This document shows positions 61,180 to 64,000 of a stretch of 64,000 nucleotides of DNA, one piece after another. Source of the stretch: Tolypeutes matacus (taxonomy: Eukaryota; Chordata; Mammalia; Cingulata; Chlamyphoridae); contig JAKSZT010053769.1 of assembly GCA_026826555.1 (NCBI GenBank), forward strand, positions 9,532,907 through 9,596,906, read 5' to 3'. How positions within the stretch are numbered: position 1 is the stretch's first letter; the number at the start of each line of letters is the position of its first letter. Made by a program: the position numbers and the translations under genes. Below the pieces are notes generated by a model. That model did no database searches, was not told where the DNA came from, and saw nothing but the letters and a program-made list of their open reading frames with translations.

Positions 61180-61830
61180 ATTTATCACCTCCTCCAGGGA
61201 GCCTTCTTTGTCAAGTTTCCTGCCACTAACTCCCTCCATCCCAATGAGGGGCCTGCAGAGAACTAGGTGGTCGGTTGTGATTATCTGTCACCTGGCCTCT
61301 GATCTTTTGCTCCCTCTTTGTCTTTTCCACTGAGGGCAGGGACTATGCCTTTTTTTTAAGATTTATTTTTATTCACTTTACCTCGCCCCCCCCCCCCCCG
61401 ATGGTTCTCTCTTCTGTCTGTTCATTGTTTGCTCGCCTTCTCCAGGAGGCACCGGGAACTGAATCGGGAACTTCCCACATGAGAGGCAAGTGCCCAACAG
61501 CTTGAGCCACATCCACTCCCGTGGGCTGCGGGGTGTGATGGTTTGTGGCATCTGCTTGTTGTGGTCTGGGTGGAGTCTAGCTCGTTGCTGCGGGAGGCAG
61601 CATCTAGCTCGTCTTGTTTTTTATGAGGCACTGGGACCCGAACCTGGGACCTCCCATGTGGTAGGCAGGTGCCCAAGGGGTTGAGCCACATCCACTTCCA
61701 AGGGACTATGCCTTCTGTTTTTCTTCCTTAACACACAGCTCAGGACCTGGCACCTAGTATTCACTTGATGGATTTATTGAACACACAAATTAATGAGCAA
61801 GCAAGAGAATGAGTGAGCGAATTATCTTTA
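61180..61830 (+). mobile_element. L2 LINE fragment split by a SINE
   Basis: L2 sequence at 61180-61351 (CCTCCAGGGAGCCTTCTTTG, GAGGGCAGGGACTATGCC) resumes at 61701-61830 (CTCAGGACCTGGCACCTAGTATTCAC). Confidence 0.7.
61338..61714 (-). mobile_element. Composite (dimeric) DAS-like SINE with 14-bp target-site duplication
   Basis: Two SINE heads on the minus strand (61442-61521 and 61624-61700), each with a box B complement (AACTGAATCGGGAACTTCCCAC and ACCCGAACCTGGGACCTCCC) and CTTGAGCCACATCCACT or TTGAGCCACATCCACTT. A C-run of about 16 and a T-rich tail precede. AGGGACTATGCCTT flanks the whole at 61338-61351 and 61701-61714, so it entered as one unit. Confidence 0.88.
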
Positions 61831-62459
61831 AAAGGCAGAATGCTATCTCGTGTGGCTCAAACATCAGTCTTACTGTGAGGCTTCCTTTACTTTCTCCTCT
61901 CAATCACTTTTCTAGTTCAATGCTTATCACAGGATAAAATTGTATTTTTTGAACCTGAGTGTTATTTATACCATCTGTCTGAATTCTATTAAACTAAGCT
62001 CCCTAAAGCCAGAGGCCATGTCACTAACACAACACTAAGAAGGCATATGCCAAATGGTATTGTCCATCAGACTACAGCCCATGAAAACTCAGGGGAGGGC
62101 ACAAACAGGACAAACTGCGGGCTAAATTGTGCACTGGGCAAGATGGATCTTTTGTTCCCTCTAATCTCCCATTCCTGCTCCATTTTGCTCTAACCAGCAT
62201 CCTCAACACTTCTCATGTGGTCCACACCTCCACAAGGGTGGTGTGGGGAGCACCAGAGATGTTTTCAGCTGGAAAAACAGGATAAGTCTCCCTGCTTGAC
62301 ACCATGGCATTTAAGAAGTCATACAAGGAACACAAGTGCCCATGTTGCTTTCTCTCAGGTCTGTGAACAAAGTAACTGAAGATGTTAATTCATAGAAATG
62401 CATTTATAGCTAAATAGATTGTGATGACTCATTTTATCTCATAACCTTCTTATTCTCTT

Positions 62460-62770
62460 ATTCACCCCACAAAGTTCACTTCAAGAATTGCCTCATCTGG
62501 GAAACTCCCCCTGACCTCCAGTCTGATTTGTTTGACTCTTCTCTGTGACCTCAAGGCATTACATGTGTCCTTCTTAGCCCACTGAGGAGGTATCTACAGA
62601 TATACTTTTCTGTCTCCTTTCTAGACTATAAGCTCACTTGAGGGCAGGCATCACATCTTCTTCAACTTTGAATTCCCAATCCAACCAGCTCCTGTCACAT
62701 CACAGATACTCAATGCACACTTACTGAATGCTTAAATGAACAAAAGAATGAATGGATGATATTGCATTTT
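62460..62770 (+). mobile_element. L2 LINE, 3' part
   Basis: GAATTGCCTCATCTGGGAAACTCCCCCTGACC, CTATAAGCTCACTTGAGGGCAGGCATC and CACTTACTGAATGCTTAAATGAA follow L2 in order. Confidence 0.75.
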
Positions 62771-63299
62771 AAGGTGGAGGTACAGAGACGAACATCTTAA
62801 CTTCCAAAGAATACGTTTCTAATGGTGAAATCGGATGGGGCTTAAAGAGGGGAAATTTTGCTGAGAGTTACTCTTCCTTAGGAAGGTCATCAAACTATTC
62901 TGTTGGCAAATGAGAATGGCCTGCCATATTCTGCATTTTGATCATCAACTTAGATAAAGCACTCCATAGGTATGATTGAATTGAAAAGAATAAAGCAAGG
63001 GGTTATATAGCAAGTCAAAATGATCTTTAATTCAGGATCTTGGGCTAAGGGTGGTTCATATGAAAAGCACATGTGAGAATTGGCCAATATCTAAGGTAAT
63101 ACATAATTATTTTGTGTACTATCAAGCATCATGCAAATATTAGTTACTGAACTACTAAAATTGAAAGTAATTTTAACCCATAGTGGTAGAAGTACCACAA
63201 CTCAAGAACTAAGGAGATGGTATTGCCATCTGCAACAAACAGATGGCCAGCAATGGGCAACAAGGGAGGAAACAAGCCACGACCAAGCAGATAAATCTA

Positions 63300-63545
63300 T
63301 AATAATAACTAACGTTTATTGAGGGTTGACCACACATCAGGCAAAGCTAAGAGCTGAACATCCATTATCTTATCTCATCATCAAAACAGCCCTGTGAGCT
63401 AATACTACTAAAATCTCTATTTTACAGGTAAGGAGACCAAAGCACAGAGAGAAAAAGTAACTTGACCAAAAAAAAAAAAAATTAGAATGAGAATGTGGTA
63501 AAGCTGAGATTGAAGTCAGACTGGCTCAACTCCAGTGCTCCTAAC
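63300..63545 (+). mobile_element. MIR SINE (ancient)
   Basis: TAACTAACGTTTATTGAGGG, CATTATCTTATCTCATCATCAAAACAGCCCTGTGAG, CTATTTTACAGGTAAGGAGACC and GTAACTTGACCAA, then an A-run and a decayed end. Confidence 0.75.
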
Positions 63546-64000
63546 CAGTACCACTGATGTTCCATAAAGATGGCCAACAATACATATTACACACTCCAAC
63601 TCTCAAAGGGCATCTGATTTACCCTGGTGCTGATATCCAAAGCAGGCCAATCTGATCAGTGGATCAGGCAAGAGGTATATCTAGAGAATGATGAAGCTCA
63701 AAACCACTATGCCAGTGTTGAGTTCTAGCTGTCCTTTCCAGTCTGGGAAAGCCACTAAGGGACAGGATTCTAGGATAAGGAGAGGTTTGACAAGGGCTGA
63801 GCATGATGTTGGGACCACAGCTAAACCAACTCAGATCAGGGCAGAGCTCATGACACACAAAAGGGAAAATGAAGAGCTGACAGAAACTGAGGCAGGAGCC
63901 ACGTCAGGACTAGTGGTAAACATGGCAGACCTAGAGAGGGGGCTGTGTGTCTGTGGGCAACTATGCCCATGAGACGTGGGCACCCAGAGACATGCCAGTT

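Larger units (their letters stand above)
55787..64000. other. Upstream flank of RAPGEF5 exon 1 (possible 5' UTR, promoter, or intron of a longer transcript)
   Basis: The (GGGA)7 tract lies at 55930-55957. From 55990 to about 58600 nothing is recognised. About 58640-60080 is purine-rich on the plus strand. Old L2 and MIR repeats and one dimeric SINE follow to 64000. No further coding exon was recognised on either strand. Confidence 0.6.

Overview
The window is nuclear DNA from a placental mammal. It carries one recognisable protein-coding gene, split into small exons by kilobase-sized introns, in a background of LINE-1, L2, MIR, hAT and tRNA-derived SINE repeats. The SINEs (head with a tRNA-like box A, box B of the form GGTTCAATCCC, A-rich tail) look like the DAS-type SINEs of Xenarthra, so an armadillo or a close relative is my best guess. 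The species call rests on recognising the SINE, not on a database search.

The gene is RAPGEF5 (also MR-GEF, GFR or Repac), a guanine-nucleotide exchange factor for Rap GTPases, on the minus strand. I traced thirteen coding exons from a start codon at 55786 to 7715. Every splice junction keeps the reading frame, and the exons join into 501 codons plus one base. They cover the acidic N-terminus, the REM/RasGEF-N domain, a Ras-association-like domain and most of the CDC25 catalytic domain. The family's usual product is about 580 residues, so the last ~79 residues must be encoded below position 1, beyond a final visible intron of more than 7.7 kb.

The most notable feature is the intron between exons 2 and 3. 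All the other introns that are complete in the window are GT-AG. This one starts ATATCCTT, ends in AC, and has a TTCTTAAC element just before its 3' end, which are the hallmarks of the minor (U12-dependent) spliceosome. The reading frame and the protein sequence hold only with these AT and AC boundaries.

Layout: 1-3672 is the 3' part of a decayed LINE-1 (ORF2 and 3' UTR) carrying a SINE and a short poly(A)-tailed retroposed segment. 3673-7714 is the rest of intron 13. 7715-33852 holds exons 13 to 2 with modest introns. 33853-55494 is the 21.6 kb intron 1, with a pair of adjacent SINEs and a LINE-1 inverted by twin priming. 55495-55786 is the first coding exon, preceded (towards higher coordinates) by a (GGGA)7 tract. 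55787-64000 is upstream flank with old repeats and a dimeric SINE inserted in an L2. I found no RNA gene, CRISPR array or bacterial-type system.
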